Positions 55,972 through 64,000 of a DNA stretch of 64,000 bases are shown here, piece after piece. The notes below the pieces were generated by a model. It saw only the letters and a list, made by a program, of their open reading frames with translations. It ran no database searches and was not told where the DNA came from. The position numbers were made by a program, and so were the translations under genes. Each line of letters starts with the position of its first letter. The first letter of the stretch is position 1. This DNA is from Palleronia rufa (GTDB taxonomy: Bacteria; Pseudomonadota; Alphaproteobacteria; Rhodobacterales; Rhodobacteraceae). The stretch spans positions 161,937 through 225,936 of the forward strand of contig NZ_JQEY01000004.1 of the NCBI RefSeq assembly GCF_000743715.1. The letters run 5' to 3'.

Positions 55972-57350
55972 GATGCAGGCTCCGCTGGAATGGGTGCGAT
56001 CGCCGCGATCTCATCGGCGCGTCGCAGCACCTCGCGGGGGTCGCCGTAGCCGTAGCGCGCCCAGCCCAGGGCGTCGGCGCGCAGACGGTCGGATTCGGTC
56101 CTGCGGCCCAGGTCCCTCAGCGCGGTCGCCTTGATCATGAGCAGCGTGGACAGGAGCGACGCGTTCTCCGCCGCGACCACGGCGGGCGTATTGGCGTCGA
56201 CGATGGCCAGCGCCGATTGCGGCTGGCCGGAGGATAGCGCGAAGGCGGCCAGCTGCACGGCGATATGGGCGCCGTGGACCGACGTGGCCGGGTCGCGGGC
56301 GTAGATGCTGGCCGCTTCCAGGAACGCCGCCAGCGCCACGTCGTCATTGCCGTCCAGCGACAGCCGTGCCAGCGCAAACAGTGAGAACGCAAGGCGGTTG
56401 TCGTTCCAGCCGCCCGCGCGCGCGATCGCGACGGCGCGGCGGGCAGCGCGCTTGCGGGCGGCCGGCCGACCCCGGGGGCCGAGCGCGCGCTCGATCTCGT
56501 CGATCCAGGCCCGGCTGGTCGGCGGCCGGGGTGCGGCGCCCCGGCCCGCGCCGGCCGGGTTCAGCCGCGCCAGGATCGCGGGCAGGCGCGCGGCCACGTC
56601 CGACCGGCTCATGCCGGAGCGCAGCTCGGGCGCGTAGGTGGCGCGCAGGATCAGCATGTCGAAGCCGGTCAGCACGGTATGGAAGTTGTCGTCGTTGAAC
56701 ACGGAATCGGTCAGGCGGTAGAGGTCGTTGAGCGGTCCCAGCGCCTGCGCCAGTTCCTCATGCAGGCAATCCCGCACCTCCTGGGGGGGCACGTCGCCGG
56801 GGATGAAGACGGCCACGGTGTCACGCGTGCGCAGGGTGCTCCAGTCGAGCGCCCCGCTGCGCCGATTGGCCATGAAGTCGCCCCAGGAGGTCACGCGGGG
56901 CACGACGAAGCAGGCGGCCTCCGGCACGGCGCGCTGGAGCGTGGCGCGGGGAACGACCTCTACGGTGATGTTGGCGCGGTCCGCGGCCGGGGTTCTGGCG
57001 ATGTCGATCCCGGCCTCGGTTCGGAAGCGGGCCAGAAGCCGCGCCAGGTCGCCCTCAAGGCTGGCGGGCGCGGGCCCCAGGACGCGCAGGGCGATCGGCC
57101 CCTCGAAGCGGGTCATGACCGGCAGCGCGCGGCCCGACTCAAGCATGAAGGTCAGATCCAGGAAATCCCGCGCGATCTCGGGGTTGGGACGTGCCGGACG
57201 GGTCACCTGCGGTCCGGCGAAGACCTTCATGGGCGGCAACGGCGCCATCTCTCCGGTCGCGCGGCGCTGCGGCGGCGCGTCGGGCGTGCCGCAGGCGGAC
57301 AGCGCCAGGAGGGCAGCCGTAAGGAGGGCGAGGTTTCGCATCCGCGGCAT
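55968..57350 (-). CDS. DUF2927 domain lipoprotein
   Basis: The 460-residue precursor has a signal peptide with lipobox (LLALSACG, Cys near residue 20), so it should be lipid-anchored in the envelope. Residues about 55-270 form DUF2927 (FLDLTFMLESGRALPVMTRFEGPI, then DCLHEELAQALGPLNDLYRLTDSVFNDDN with a HExxx..D pattern resembling a metalloprotease-like site). The C-terminal half (about 280-440) is helical and repeat-like, of TPR type. Start MPRMRNLALL or MRNLALL. It is the first gene of the coupled DUF2927-small protein-VWA operon. Function is unknown. Confidence 0.85.
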   Translation of the reverse strand: MPRMRNLALLTAALLALSACGTPDAPPQRRATGEMAPLPPMKVFAGPQVTRPARPNPEIARDFLDLTFMLESGRALPVMTRFEGPIALRVLGPAPASLEGDLARLLARFRTEAGIDIARTPAADRANITVEVVPRATLQRAVPEAACFVVPRVTSWGDFMANRRSGALDWSTLRTRDTVAVFIPGDVPPQEVRDCLHEELAQALGPLNDLYRLTDSVFNDDNFHTVLTGFDMLILRATYAPELRSGMSRSDVAARLPAILARLNPAGAGRGAAPRPPTSRAWIDEIERALGPRGRPAARKRAARRAVAIARAGGWNDNRLAFSLFALARLSLDGNDDVALAAFLEAASIYARDPATSVHGAHIAVQLAAFALSSGQPQSALAIVDANTPAVVAAENASLLSTLLMIKATALRDLGRRTESDRLRADALGWARYGYGDPREVLRRADEIAAIAPIPAEPAS

Positions 57351-57586
57351 TGAATCCTACCCGGAGCGGAATGCCAACCGGTCTTGGGGCGGCCCTGCCG
57401 AAAGTTGATCCTGATGCGACTCGAAGGTGACGCCGCAGCACCGTCCGACAGAGCCAGGGTATTCGCGGACCGCGATATTTGCGGCGACACGAAGCGGGTC
57501 GCTGCGGCTTGTCCGCGCCCGCCGGCGGTCCGCCCGCGTCACGGGGCGATGCCGCGCCCCGGCCAGGCGGCAGGTTGCACGCGCCC

Positions 57587-58009
57587 TCAGAGGCGGGCGT
57601 CGCCCAGCAGGCCGGCCAGCGGACCGCCGGGGACATGGCGCCAGCGGGGCTCCGGCCGGCGGCGCAGCCAGCGCAGGTCGGCCGCGCCGAGCGTTTCGGC
57701 CTCTTCGCGCACCGTATCGACCAGCCGGCGCCCTATTCCCAGGCCGCGCGAGTCCGCGCAGACATAGAGATCCTGCAGGTAGCAGACCGGTGGCGCCATC
57801 CATCCGTGGGTGTGGACGATGAAATGCACCAGGCCCACGGGGCGGCCGTCGCGCACGGCCAAGCGGCCGGCAGCGGGGTGGCCGTCCATCAGCCGCGCCC
57901 ATTGGGCGGCGTAGATCTCATCGGGAAGGTCGGTCTTGCAAGACACCAGGAACGCGCGCCAGAGGCGGGTCCAGGCGGTTCGGTCGTGGGGTGTCAGGGC
58001 GCGGATCAC
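57587..58009 (-). CDS. GNAT family N-acetyltransferase, C-terminus unusual
   Basis: The 140-residue protein has the GNAT fold to motif A: TRLWRAFLVSCKTDLPDEIY, PVGLVHFIVHTHGWMAPPVCYLQDLYVCADSRGLGIGRRLVDTVREEAETLGA, with the acetyl-CoA loop RGLGIGRRL. After residue about 110 the usual segment containing an Asn-Ala-x-ArgxLY motif is replaced by an Arg/Pro-rich tail (LRWLRRRPEPRWRH), which suggests a frameshift near 57680, so it may be damaged. The start is GTG at 58009. The substrate is unknown. Confidence 0.75.
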   Translation of the reverse strand: MIRALTPHDRTAWTRLWRAFLVSCKTDLPDEIYAAQWARLMDGHPAAGRLAVRDGRPVGLVHFIVHTHGWMAPPVCYLQDLYVCADSRGLGIGRRLVDTVREEAETLGAADLRWLRRRPEPRWRHVPGGPLAGLLGDARL

Positions 58010-58468
58010 GGGCGGCAGTCCTCTGCGGAGGGGCCGGTGGCGCCTCCTGCTGCGATGCGCCGCCTATAGGGCCCGGCCGCCGATCCGGCCAGCGGTTTGT
58101 TGCCGGGGTCGGCGGGGCCTTGCCGGCGGTCGTCGCCAGCCCCCTCGTCGTTGGGCAGCCCGGTGGGGGTCACTGCCCGGTCGGGGGCTGGCCAGGGCGT
58201 TCGACCTCTGTCCGAATCCATGGATGCAACGGTCCCTCCCAGATCTGCGGATGGATCGTGCCGGGTCCCGCTGATGCTCCCCGGCCCGCGGGGACCGGAT
58301 CAAAAGGAGACGGTCGCGCAAGCGGGCGCGCGCGAGACGCGGCCGAATGATCATCTGCGACGCGGTCTCCTGCGGCAAGGCATTCGCCATACCGGTCGCT
58401 CTAGCGGGCGACCACCTTCGTACATGCGGCATGGCGCATCATTCCGTCGGCGCGGATGCCCCGGTCCG
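58010..58468. other. Gene-free stretch upstream of GNAT gene
   Basis: I see no gene in these 459 bases. The frames on both strands are short and biased to Arg, Pro and Gly. The stretch follows the moxR stop and contains no clear terminator. Confidence 0.35.
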
Positions 58469-59320
58469 TCAGCCCCTCTGGCGGCGGGCCATGAAGGCCA
58501 GGCGCTCGAACAGATGCACGTCCTGCTCGTTCTTCAGCAGCGCGCCGTGCAGCTTCGGCAACGCGTCGGCACCGTCGCGCCTGAGGTCTTCCGGCGTCAG
58601 ATCCTCTGCCAGCAGCAGCTTGAGCCAGTCGATCACCTCCGAGGTCGAGGGCTTCTTCTTCAGCCCCTGCTGGTCGCGGATCTCGTAGAACTGGGTCAGC
58701 GCGGTGGTCAGCAGCGCGTCCTTGATCCCCGGGTGGTGCACCGCGACGATCCGCTTGAGCGTCTCCATGTCGGGAAACCGGATGTAGTGGAAGAAGCAGC
58801 GGCGCAGGAAGGCGTCCGGCAGCTCCTTTTCGTTGTTCGAGGTGATGATGACGATCGGGCGCAAGCCGGCGCGGACGGTCTGGCCGGTCTCGTAGACGTG
58901 GAACTCCATCCGGTCGAGCTCTTGCAGCAGGTCGTTGGGAAACTCGATATCGGCCTTGTCGATCTCGTCGATGAGGAGCACGCAGCGGCCCTGATCGGCG
59001 GTGCGCTCGAACGCCTCCCAGAGCTTGCCGCGGCGAATGTAGTTCGCCACGTCGTGGACCCGCTCATCGCCCAGTTGGCTGTCGCGGAGCCGGCTGACGG
59101 CATCGTATTCGTAAAGCCCCTGCTGCGCGCGGGTAGTCGATTTCACGTGCCATTCGATCATCGGCAGGCCCAGCGACAGGCTCACCTGACGGGCCAGTTC
59201 GGTCTTGCCGGTTCCGGGCTCGCCCTTCACCAGAAGCGGGCGTTCCAGCGTGATCGCGGCGTTGACCGCGATCTCCAGATCGTCTGTGGCGACATAGCCG
59301 TCGGTCGAGCTGAACTGCAT
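58469..59320 (-). CDS. MoxR-type AAA ATPase (CoxD-like)
   Basis: The 283-residue AAA+ protein has Walker A GEPGTGKT (33-40), Walker B LLIDEIDKAD (about 119-128), sensor 1 (VIITSNNEKELPDAFLRRC with the Arg finger) and an AAA_5/AAA lid domain ending VHLFERLAFMARRQRG. It belongs to the branch that works with CoxE-like VWA proteins as a metal- or cofactor-insertion chaperone pair. The VWA gene lies further down the same strand behind the GNAT and DUF2927 genes. The ATG at 59320 is the family start (MQFSSTDGYVATDDLEIAVN). Confidence 0.9.
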   Translation of the reverse strand: MQFSSTDGYVATDDLEIAVNAAITLERPLLVKGEPGTGKTELARQVSLSLGLPMIEWHVKSTTRAQQGLYEYDAVSRLRDSQLGDERVHDVANYIRRGKLWEAFERTADQGRCVLLIDEIDKADIEFPNDLLQELDRMEFHVYETGQTVRAGLRPIVIITSNNEKELPDAFLRRCFFHYIRFPDMETLKRIVAVHHPGIKDALLTTALTQFYEIRDQQGLKKKPSTSEVIDWLKLLLAEDLTPEDLRRDGADALPKLHGALLKNEQDVHLFERLAFMARRQRG

Positions 59321-59485
59321 CTTGATCCTGTCGGGAAGGTCCGGTCGGGCGCGACCTTAGGCATGGGCCGAGACGGGCACAAGCCTTGCCAGATGGTGCG
59401 TGACAAGTCGGGGCCCATCGGATATGCGCCCGCCCAAGACCACGACAGACCGGGATACGGGACAGTTACTGGGGAGTGACAATTG

Positions 59486-59908
59486 ATGAAGGTCGAAACC
59501 TTCCTACCGGACGATTACCGTCCCGCAGAGGACGAACCGTTCATGAACGAGCGTCAGCTCGAATACTTCCGGCGCAAGCTGACTGACTGGAGACATGAGC
59601 TTCTCGATGAGGGTCGCTCCACCATCGAGGGTCTTCAGGACGGCACCCGCAACATCCCCGACATGGCCGACCGCGCCAGCGAAGAGACCGATCGATCCAT
59701 CGAACTGCGGACCCGCGACCGTCAGCGCAAGCTGGTGGCCAAGATCGATTCCGCGCTGCGCCGGATCGACAACGGCGAATACGGCTATTGCGAGGTGACG
59801 GGTGAGCCGATCTCGCTCAAGCGGCTTGATGCGCGTCCCATCGCGACCCTGAGCCTGGAGGCCCAGGAACGCCATGAGCGCCGCGAAAAGGTGCACCGGG
59901 ACGACTGA
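59486..59908 (+). CDS. dksA: RNA polymerase-binding transcription factor DksA, single-cysteine type
   Basis: DksA binds in the RNA polymerase secondary channel and, with ppGpp, tunes rRNA and stress promoters. The 140-residue protein has the coiled coil with tip residues Asp59, Asp62 and Ala64 (DMADRA) needed for function. The zinc-finger cysteines are reduced to C-T-S-A: Cys102, Thr105, Ser123, Ala126, so zinc cannot be bound in the classical way. I recall the same C-T-S-A pattern in the functional Rhodobacter sphaeroides DksA (RSP2654). Start ATG 59486, after GGGGAG. It is divergent from moxR. Confidence 0.95.
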   Translation: MKVETFLPDDYRPAEDEPFMNERQLEYFRRKLTDWRHELLDEGRSTIEGLQDGTRNIPDMADRASEETDRSIELRTRDRQRKLVAKIDSALRRIDNGEYGYCEVTGEPISLKRLDARPIATLSLEAQERHERREKVHRDD

Positions 59909-60087
59909 GATGGCGGTGCCGGGTCGGCCGACGACGCGCGCGCGTCCGGCGGCTGGACCTCGGCGCCGGCGCAGCCCGGATCCGGCCTGAGCCGCGTGCG
60001 GATCGCAGCGGCCCGACGCTAGTCGCGGCAGGGTTTCGGGTCGGTGCGGGGGAGGGGGCAGAGCCGCGTTGCCGCCCCTGCCGATCG

Positions 60088-60843
60088 TCAGGCGCCGTCG
60101 AGCGCCCTGACGATGCCGCCGAAATCGGCCGCCTTGAGAGAGGCGCCGCCGACCAGCGCGCCGTCCACGTTCTCGACCGCGAAGATCTCCGACGCGTTGT
60201 CGGGCTTCACCGATCCGCCGTAGAGGATCCGGACCGACTTGGCCACGCCGGCGCCGAAGCGTCGTTCCAGCGTGCTGCGGATGTCGGAATGCACTTCCCC
60301 GATCTCATCCGTAGTGGGCACCTTGCCGGTGCCGATGGCCCAGACCGGCTCATAGGCGATGACGAGGTTATGGCCCGTGGCCTGATCGGGCAGGGACCCG
60401 GCGATCTGTCCGCGGATGATCTGCAGCGTGTTCGAGCTTTCGCGTTCGGCCAGGGTTTCACCGACGCAGACGATGGCCGTCAGCCCCGCCGCCCAGGCGG
60501 CGTCACATTTGTCGCGAACCATGCGGTCGGTCTCGGCATGGTCGGCGCGGCGTTCGGAATGGCCCAGGATGACATGGGTGGCGCCGGCATCCTTCAGCAT
60601 CGCGGCGGAGACATCGCCGGTATGGGCGCCGGTCTCCTCCCAGTGGCAATCCTGTCCGCCGACGCCGAGCGCGGAGCCATCCGCGGCGCGCGCCATCCGC
60701 TCCACCAGCGTATGGGGAGGGCAGAGGAGAAGCTCCGACCGGGTGTCACCATGCGCGGCGATCAGCGCGTCGAGCTCCGACAGGGCGGCGGCGGTGCCGT
60801 TCATCTTCCAGTTCCCGGCGGCAAGGCTGCGGCGGTCGGTCAT
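60088..60843 (-). CDS. tpiA: Triose-phosphate isomerase
   Basis: TpiA interconverts dihydroxyacetone phosphate and glyceraldehyde-3-phosphate. The 251-residue barrel has Lys13 (GNWKMNG), the electrophile His95 (ILGHSERR), the catalytic Glu165 in AYEPVWAIGTGK with its mobile loop, and the phosphate-binding YGGSVKPDN. Nothing is missing. GGAGACG precedes the ATG at 60843. The gene stands alone between dksA (convergent) and a 348-bp gene-free stretch. Confidence 0.98.
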   Translation of the reverse strand: MTDRRSLAAGNWKMNGTAAALSELDALIAAHGDTRSELLLCPPHTLVERMARAADGSALGVGGQDCHWEETGAHTGDVSAAMLKDAGATHVILGHSERRADHAETDRMVRDKCDAAWAAGLTAIVCVGETLAERESSNTLQIIRGQIAGSLPDQATGHNLVIAYEPVWAIGTGKVPTTDEIGEVHSDIRSTLERRFGAGVAKSVRILYGGSVKPDNASEIFAVENVDGALVGGASLKAADFGGIVRALDGA

Positions 60844-61191
60844 CTGTCACGTCTCCGTCTTGGGTCTTGCAAGGAGCTAGCGCGTTTGCGCGCCGGGCAA
60901 ACGGGCCGGGTCGGACCCCCGCGCTGTCCGCCTCATCGACATCGCAACAGGCCCGCCGCGCCGCGATCGCGCCGTGTCCGGGGGGCCCGGGCCGCTGGCA
61001 GCCCTGTCCGCGCCGATCCCATGGGGCCATGTCGCCACGCGCCGGACACGTCGCGGGGGCGCGGCTTGACGTCGCGCCAAACCGTGAAGGGTCTCGCCGG
61101 GTGACCGCGGCGTTCGCGGTGCCGCGATGTTGACGCCGCCGCGTACCGGGCGCAGTCAGGCGCCGTATCGGGAAGGCGGGGAGAGAACGAC
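60844..61191. other. Gene-free stretch between tpiA and aminotransferase
   Basis: This divergent intergenic region must hold the promoters of tpiA and the aminotransferase gene, but I find no convincing hexamer pairs. There is a GCGCG-rich block at about 60880-60900. No coding potential is seen. Confidence 0.4.
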
Positions 61192-62334
61192 ATGCGGCTG
61201 TCGGCGCGGGGCGCGGTGGATCCGTTCATCGTGATGGACGTGATGGAAAAGGCCCGCGCGGCGGAGGCGGCGGGACGGCGGGTGATCCACATGGAGGTCG
61301 GCCAGCCGGGCACGCCCGCGCCCCTCGGCGCGCGGACCGCGGTGGCGGAGGCCATGGCGGGCGGTTCGCTGGGCTATACGGTGGCCCTGGGTCTGCCGGC
61401 GCTGCGGGCGCGGATCGCCCGGCACTATCGCGCCCGGCACGGCGTGGACCTGGACCCCGCCCGCGTGATCGTGACCTCCGGGGCGTCGGCGGGGTTCGTG
61501 CTGGCCTTCACCGCGCTTTTCGAGGCGGGAGAGCGGGTCGGCCTGGGCCTGCCCGGCTATCCCAGCTACCGCCACATCCTGTCGGCGCTGAGCCTGCGCC
61601 CGGTGGGCATCGAGACAACGCTGGAGGACCGCTTTCAGCCCCGGCCCGAGGCGCTGGGGGCCGATCTGGCAGGGCTGATCCTGGCCAGCCCAGGCAACCC
61701 GGCGGGGACCATGCTGGACCCTCCGTCCCTGTCGGCCCTGGTCGCGCGCTGCCGCGACGCCGGGATCGCGCTGATCTCGGACGAGATCTATCACGGAATC
61801 GAATACGACCGGCCCGCCGTCAGCGCGCTGGAGGTGGGCGACGATGTCTATGTGATCAACTCCTTCTCCAAGTACTTTTCCATGACCGGCTGGCGGGTCG
61901 GCTGGATGGTCGTGCCGGCGGATCACCTCCGCACCGTCGAGCGTCTGGCGCAGAACCTCTACATCTGTCCGCCCCATCCGAGTCAGATCGCCGCGCTGGC
62001 CGCCATGGACTGCCGCGATGAGCTCGACGCCAACCTGTCCGTCTATGCCGCCAATCGCCGGCTGGTCGTCGACGGCCTGGCGCGGGCGGGGTTCTCACGC
62101 TTCGCACCGCCGGACGGCGCGTTCTATGTCTATGCGGACGCGTCGCATCTGGGCGCCGACGCGCTCAGCCTTTCGGGACGGATCCTGGACGAGGCCGGCG
62201 TCGCGGTCACGCCGGGGATAGATTTCGACCCGTCGCGGGGCGGTGACATGCTGCGGTTTTCCTACGCGGGATCGACGGCCGACATTGCCGAGGGCATGGA
62301 GCGTCTGGCCGAATGGGCCGCCCGCGCAGGCTGA
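61192..62334 (+). CDS. Pyridoxal-phosphate class I/II aminotransferase
   Basis: The 380-residue enzyme has the fold-type I landmarks: GQPGTPAP near the N-terminus, LGYTVALGLPALR, ASPGNPAGTML (Asn for PLP O3'), DEIYHGIEY (Asp and Tyr), and the Schiff-base Lys in NSFSKYFSMTGWRVGW (about residue 227), with the carboxylate-binding Arg in MLRFSYAG. It resembles alphaproteobacterial aspartate/tyrosine/aromatic-type aminotransferases; the donor cannot be specified. A GGGGAGAG site supports the start at 61192. Confidence 0.9.
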   Translation: MRLSARGAVDPFIVMDVMEKARAAEAAGRRVIHMEVGQPGTPAPLGARTAVAEAMAGGSLGYTVALGLPALRARIARHYRARHGVDLDPARVIVTSGASAGFVLAFTALFEAGERVGLGLPGYPSYRHILSALSLRPVGIETTLEDRFQPRPEALGADLAGLILASPGNPAGTMLDPPSLSALVARCRDAGIALISDEIYHGIEYDRPAVSALEVGDDVYVINSFSKYFSMTGWRVGWMVVPADHLRTVERLAQNLYICPPHPSQIAALAAMDCRDELDANLSVYAANRRLVVDGLARAGFSRFAPPDGAFYVYADASHLGADALSLSGRILDEAGVAVTPGIDFDPSRGGDMLRFSYAGSTADIAEGMERLAEWAARAG

Positions 62335-62426
62335 TTTGCCTTCATAACCGGCGCGTTTGCTGCTAGTGTGGTCGCAGATCAGGGGCGCCAAGACCCCGCA
62401 AGGCAGTATATTCGAGGCAAGGGCGG

Positions 62427-63008
62427 ATGGAGTTCCGACGACTGGTATCCGGGGCACTGCTCCTGGGTGTCCTGCTGGCGCCGTCCGAGGCGCAAACCCC
62501 AAGGAACGACACGGCCATGCCGTCGAGTGGGTTTGCCCGCGTCGAACCGGAGACCAGCCGGATCGAGGACTTTGGCTCCGATCTCCATGTGGAGTTGACG
62601 CTGACCCGGCCGGTGCCCTGGCAGGTCTATACGCTGGACGATCCGCGCCGCGTGGTGCTCGATTTCAGCGAGATTGCGCTGTTGCCCGACGCGTTCCGGC
62701 AGGTCCTGAACAGCGACATCGTCTCCGATCTGCGATTCTACCGTGTCCGAGAGGGCTGGTCGCGGCTGGTGCTGGATCTCGACCGCCCCATGCGGATCGA
62801 AACCGCGGGGCTGGCAACGGGGACAGCCCAGGGCGCCGTTCTGAAGATGCAGCTTGCCCCCACCAGCGCCGGCGATTTCGCCGCCCGATCGGGCGCGCCG
62901 CAGAACAGCCTGTTCGACCCCGAAACCCGCAGCGAGGGGAGGGTCCGCGGACCGGCGGCGCCCGCGCGGCTGGCGCTGGGGTCCGTCGACGCGGCGCCGG
63001 GCCGATGA
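62427..63008 (+). pseudogene. N-acetylmuramoyl-L-alanine amidase reduced to its AMIN domain
   Basis: The 193-residue product has a signal sequence (MEFRRLVSGALLLGVLLAPSEA) and a complete AMIN domain (about 45-145: VELTLTRPVPWQVYTLDDPRRVVLDFSEI, then DLRFYRVREGWSRLVLDL), followed by a Gly/Ala/Arg linker. The expected Amidase_3 zinc domain (about 200 residues) is absent, and no trace of it is found in the 145 bases before mrcA. In related genomes amiC lies directly before mrcA with both domains. Loss of the catalytic part is therefore likely, although the AMIN domain alone could still be exported. Confidence 0.65.
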
Positions 63009-63153
63009 GCCGCGCGAACCGCTGCGGCCGTCTGCCGCGCCGGCGATCACGGCACCGTCAGCGGCGGCATGTCCCGGCCGATGGCTTTTGCGTCCCGCGC
63101 CCAATCGCTGTAGAAGACCCCATCGCTAGCACAGCCATACGGGAGACGCGCCG

Positions 63154-64000
63154 GTGATCCGTGCCATCCTTGCCGTCTTCGGCGGACTCTTCACGACCCT
63201 GACGCTGGGCGCGCTGGCCATGGCGCTCAGCATCGGCGCGATCTTCTGGATCTATTCCAGCGACTTGCCGGACACCGAGCAGTTGGCCAGCTATACGCCG
63301 CCGACCATCAGCCGGATCTATTCCGCCGAGGGACGGATCATCGACGAATTCGCCGAGGAGCGGCGCCTGTTCACACCGGCCGCGGAGATACCCGACCTGG
63401 TCAAGCAGGCGTTCATCTCGGCCGAGGACAAGAATTTCTATACCCACCGGGGCTACGACCCGCGCGGCATGATGGCCGCCGCCCTGGACGCGGCCAAGGG
63501 TGGGGCGGTGCGCGGCGCATCGACGATCACCCAGCAGGTGATGAAGAATTTCCTTCTGGGCGGCGAACGGTCTGCGGAGCGCAAGGTGAAGGAGCTGATC
63601 CTGGCTGCGCGGATCGAGGATACGCTGTCCAAGGAGAAGATCCTGGAACTCTACCTCAATGAGATCTTCCTGGGGCAGAACTCCTTTGGCGTGACCGCCG
63701 CGGCGCAGAGTTACTTCAACAAGTCGCTGACGGAGCTGGAACCGCAGGAGGCCGCCTATCTGGCCGCCCTGCCCAAGGCGCCGTCGACCTATCACCCGGT
63801 CCGCGCGACCGAGCGGGCCATCAGTCGCCGCAACTTCGTGCTGCGGGAGATGTTCGAGAACGGATATCTCTCCGAGGAACAGTACCGCACGGCCCGTATC
63901 GCACCGCTCAGGACGGTGCAGGGCGGCGACATGGAAAGCTTTCGCGACGAGATCCCGCCCCGCGACTATTTCACCGACGAGATCCGCCGCCAGCTTAGCC
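63154..64000 (+). CDS. mrcA: Penicillin-binding protein 1A (N-terminal part, cut by window edge)
   Basis: The visible 282 residues start at GTG 63154 after GGGAG and comprise a membrane anchor (about 3-32) and most of a GT51 peptidoglycan glycosyltransferase domain: catalytic Glu91 in SAEDKNFYTHRGYDPRG, GASTITQQVMKN, RKVKELILAARIE, LYLNEIFLGQNSFGV and AAYLAALPKAPSTYHP. The transpeptidase domain lies beyond the window. It polymerises and, with the missing part, cross-links glycan strands. Confidence 0.96.
   Translation, partial: MIRAILAVFGGLFTTLTLGALAMALSIGAIFWIYSSDLPDTEQLASYTPPTISRIYSAEGRIIDEFAEERRLFTPAAEIPDLVKQAFISAEDKNFYTHRGYDPRGMMAAALDAAKGGAVRGASTITQQVMKNFLLGGERSAERKVKELILAARIEDTLSKEKILELYLNEIFLGQNSFGVTAAAQSYFNKSLTELEPQEAAYLAALPKAPSTYHPVRATERAISRRNFVLREMFENGYLSEEQYRTARIAPLRTVQGGDMESFRDEIPPRDYFTDEIRRQLS

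Overview
This window is a high-GC chromosomal segment of an alphaproteobacterium of the order Rhodobacterales (Rhodobacter/Roseobacter type). The evidence is the gene content and order: lptF-lptG-lptD-surA-like-pdxA-rsmA, a bifunctional PutA without the ribbon-helix-helix DNA-binding domain next to an Lrp-type PutR, a DksA with a C-T-S-A pattern in place of four zinc cysteines, an RNA methyltransferase/PIN gene pair known from Rhodobacter, and three copies of a dispersed 3'-end element of a kind I recall from this order. It is a closed-coding chromosomal backbone. I saw no rRNA, tRNA, CRISPR array, integrase or intact insertion sequence.

Layout. 0-6.3 kb: rhomboid protease (cut by the window edge), proline catabolism (putA with divergent putR), an aldo/keto reductase and a nitronate monooxygenase. 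6.7-16.3 kb: a minus-strand cell-envelope and house-keeping run (lptF, lptG, lptD, SurA-like chaperone, pdxA, rsmA), with pepA and holC divergent. 16.6-21.3 kb: membrane aspartic protease, MarC, an ABC-F ATPase, ndk with a strong terminator, a DUF4112 protein and a 38-residue small protein. 21.4-33.3 kb is the most unusual part: a FIST-domain sensor, a hybrid histidine kinase and a LuxR-type response regulator; an ABC-2 exporter pair; and a CoxG-CoxS-CoxL-CoxM molybdenum hydroxylase cluster (form II type). Remnants of a decayed NitT/TauT-family ABC importer flank the exporter/cox block (ATPase at 25.7-26.1 kb, permease at 32.7-33.2 kb).

33.4-37.9 kb: an EF-hand periplasmic protein and the acetolactate synthase genes ilvI and ilvH, split by a LamB-type maltoporin gene; ilvI is preceded by a promoter and an attenuator-like terminator. 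38-43.4 kb: a YihY membrane protein and a complete TRAP transporter of the mannitol/chloroaromatic (FcbT) type with very large membrane subunits. 43.4-48.8 kb: an unknown small gene, the Bpt aminoacyl-transferase, RDD and DUF2852 membrane proteins, and glnE with a small downstream partner. 48.9-53.2 kb: Entner-Doudoroff enzymes edd-eda behind a LacI-type operator, then the RNA methyltransferase/PIN pair. 53.2-59.3 kb: an M48 protease, OsmC, and a CoxE-like VWA protein in a tightly overlapping operon with a 55-residue membrane protein and a DUF2927 lipoprotein; a MoxR/CoxD-like ATPase lies 2.7 kb upstream. 59.5-64 kb: dksA, tpiA, a class I aminotransferase, an amidase gene reduced to its AMIN domain, and the start of mrcA (PBP1A).

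How the parts may fit together. The FIST/kinase/regulator genes resemble the NosP/NahK-type and alcohol/formaldehyde (FlhSR, PedSR) regulatory loci, and the ABC-2 pair resembles the exporter found with such loci. This suggests a redox or volatile-compound responsive module placed next to a Cox-type hydroxylase whose substrate is unknown. The CoxD/CoxE-like pair 25 kb away could mature that enzyme or another target. These links are inferences from family knowledge and neighbourhood, not from any experiment or search.
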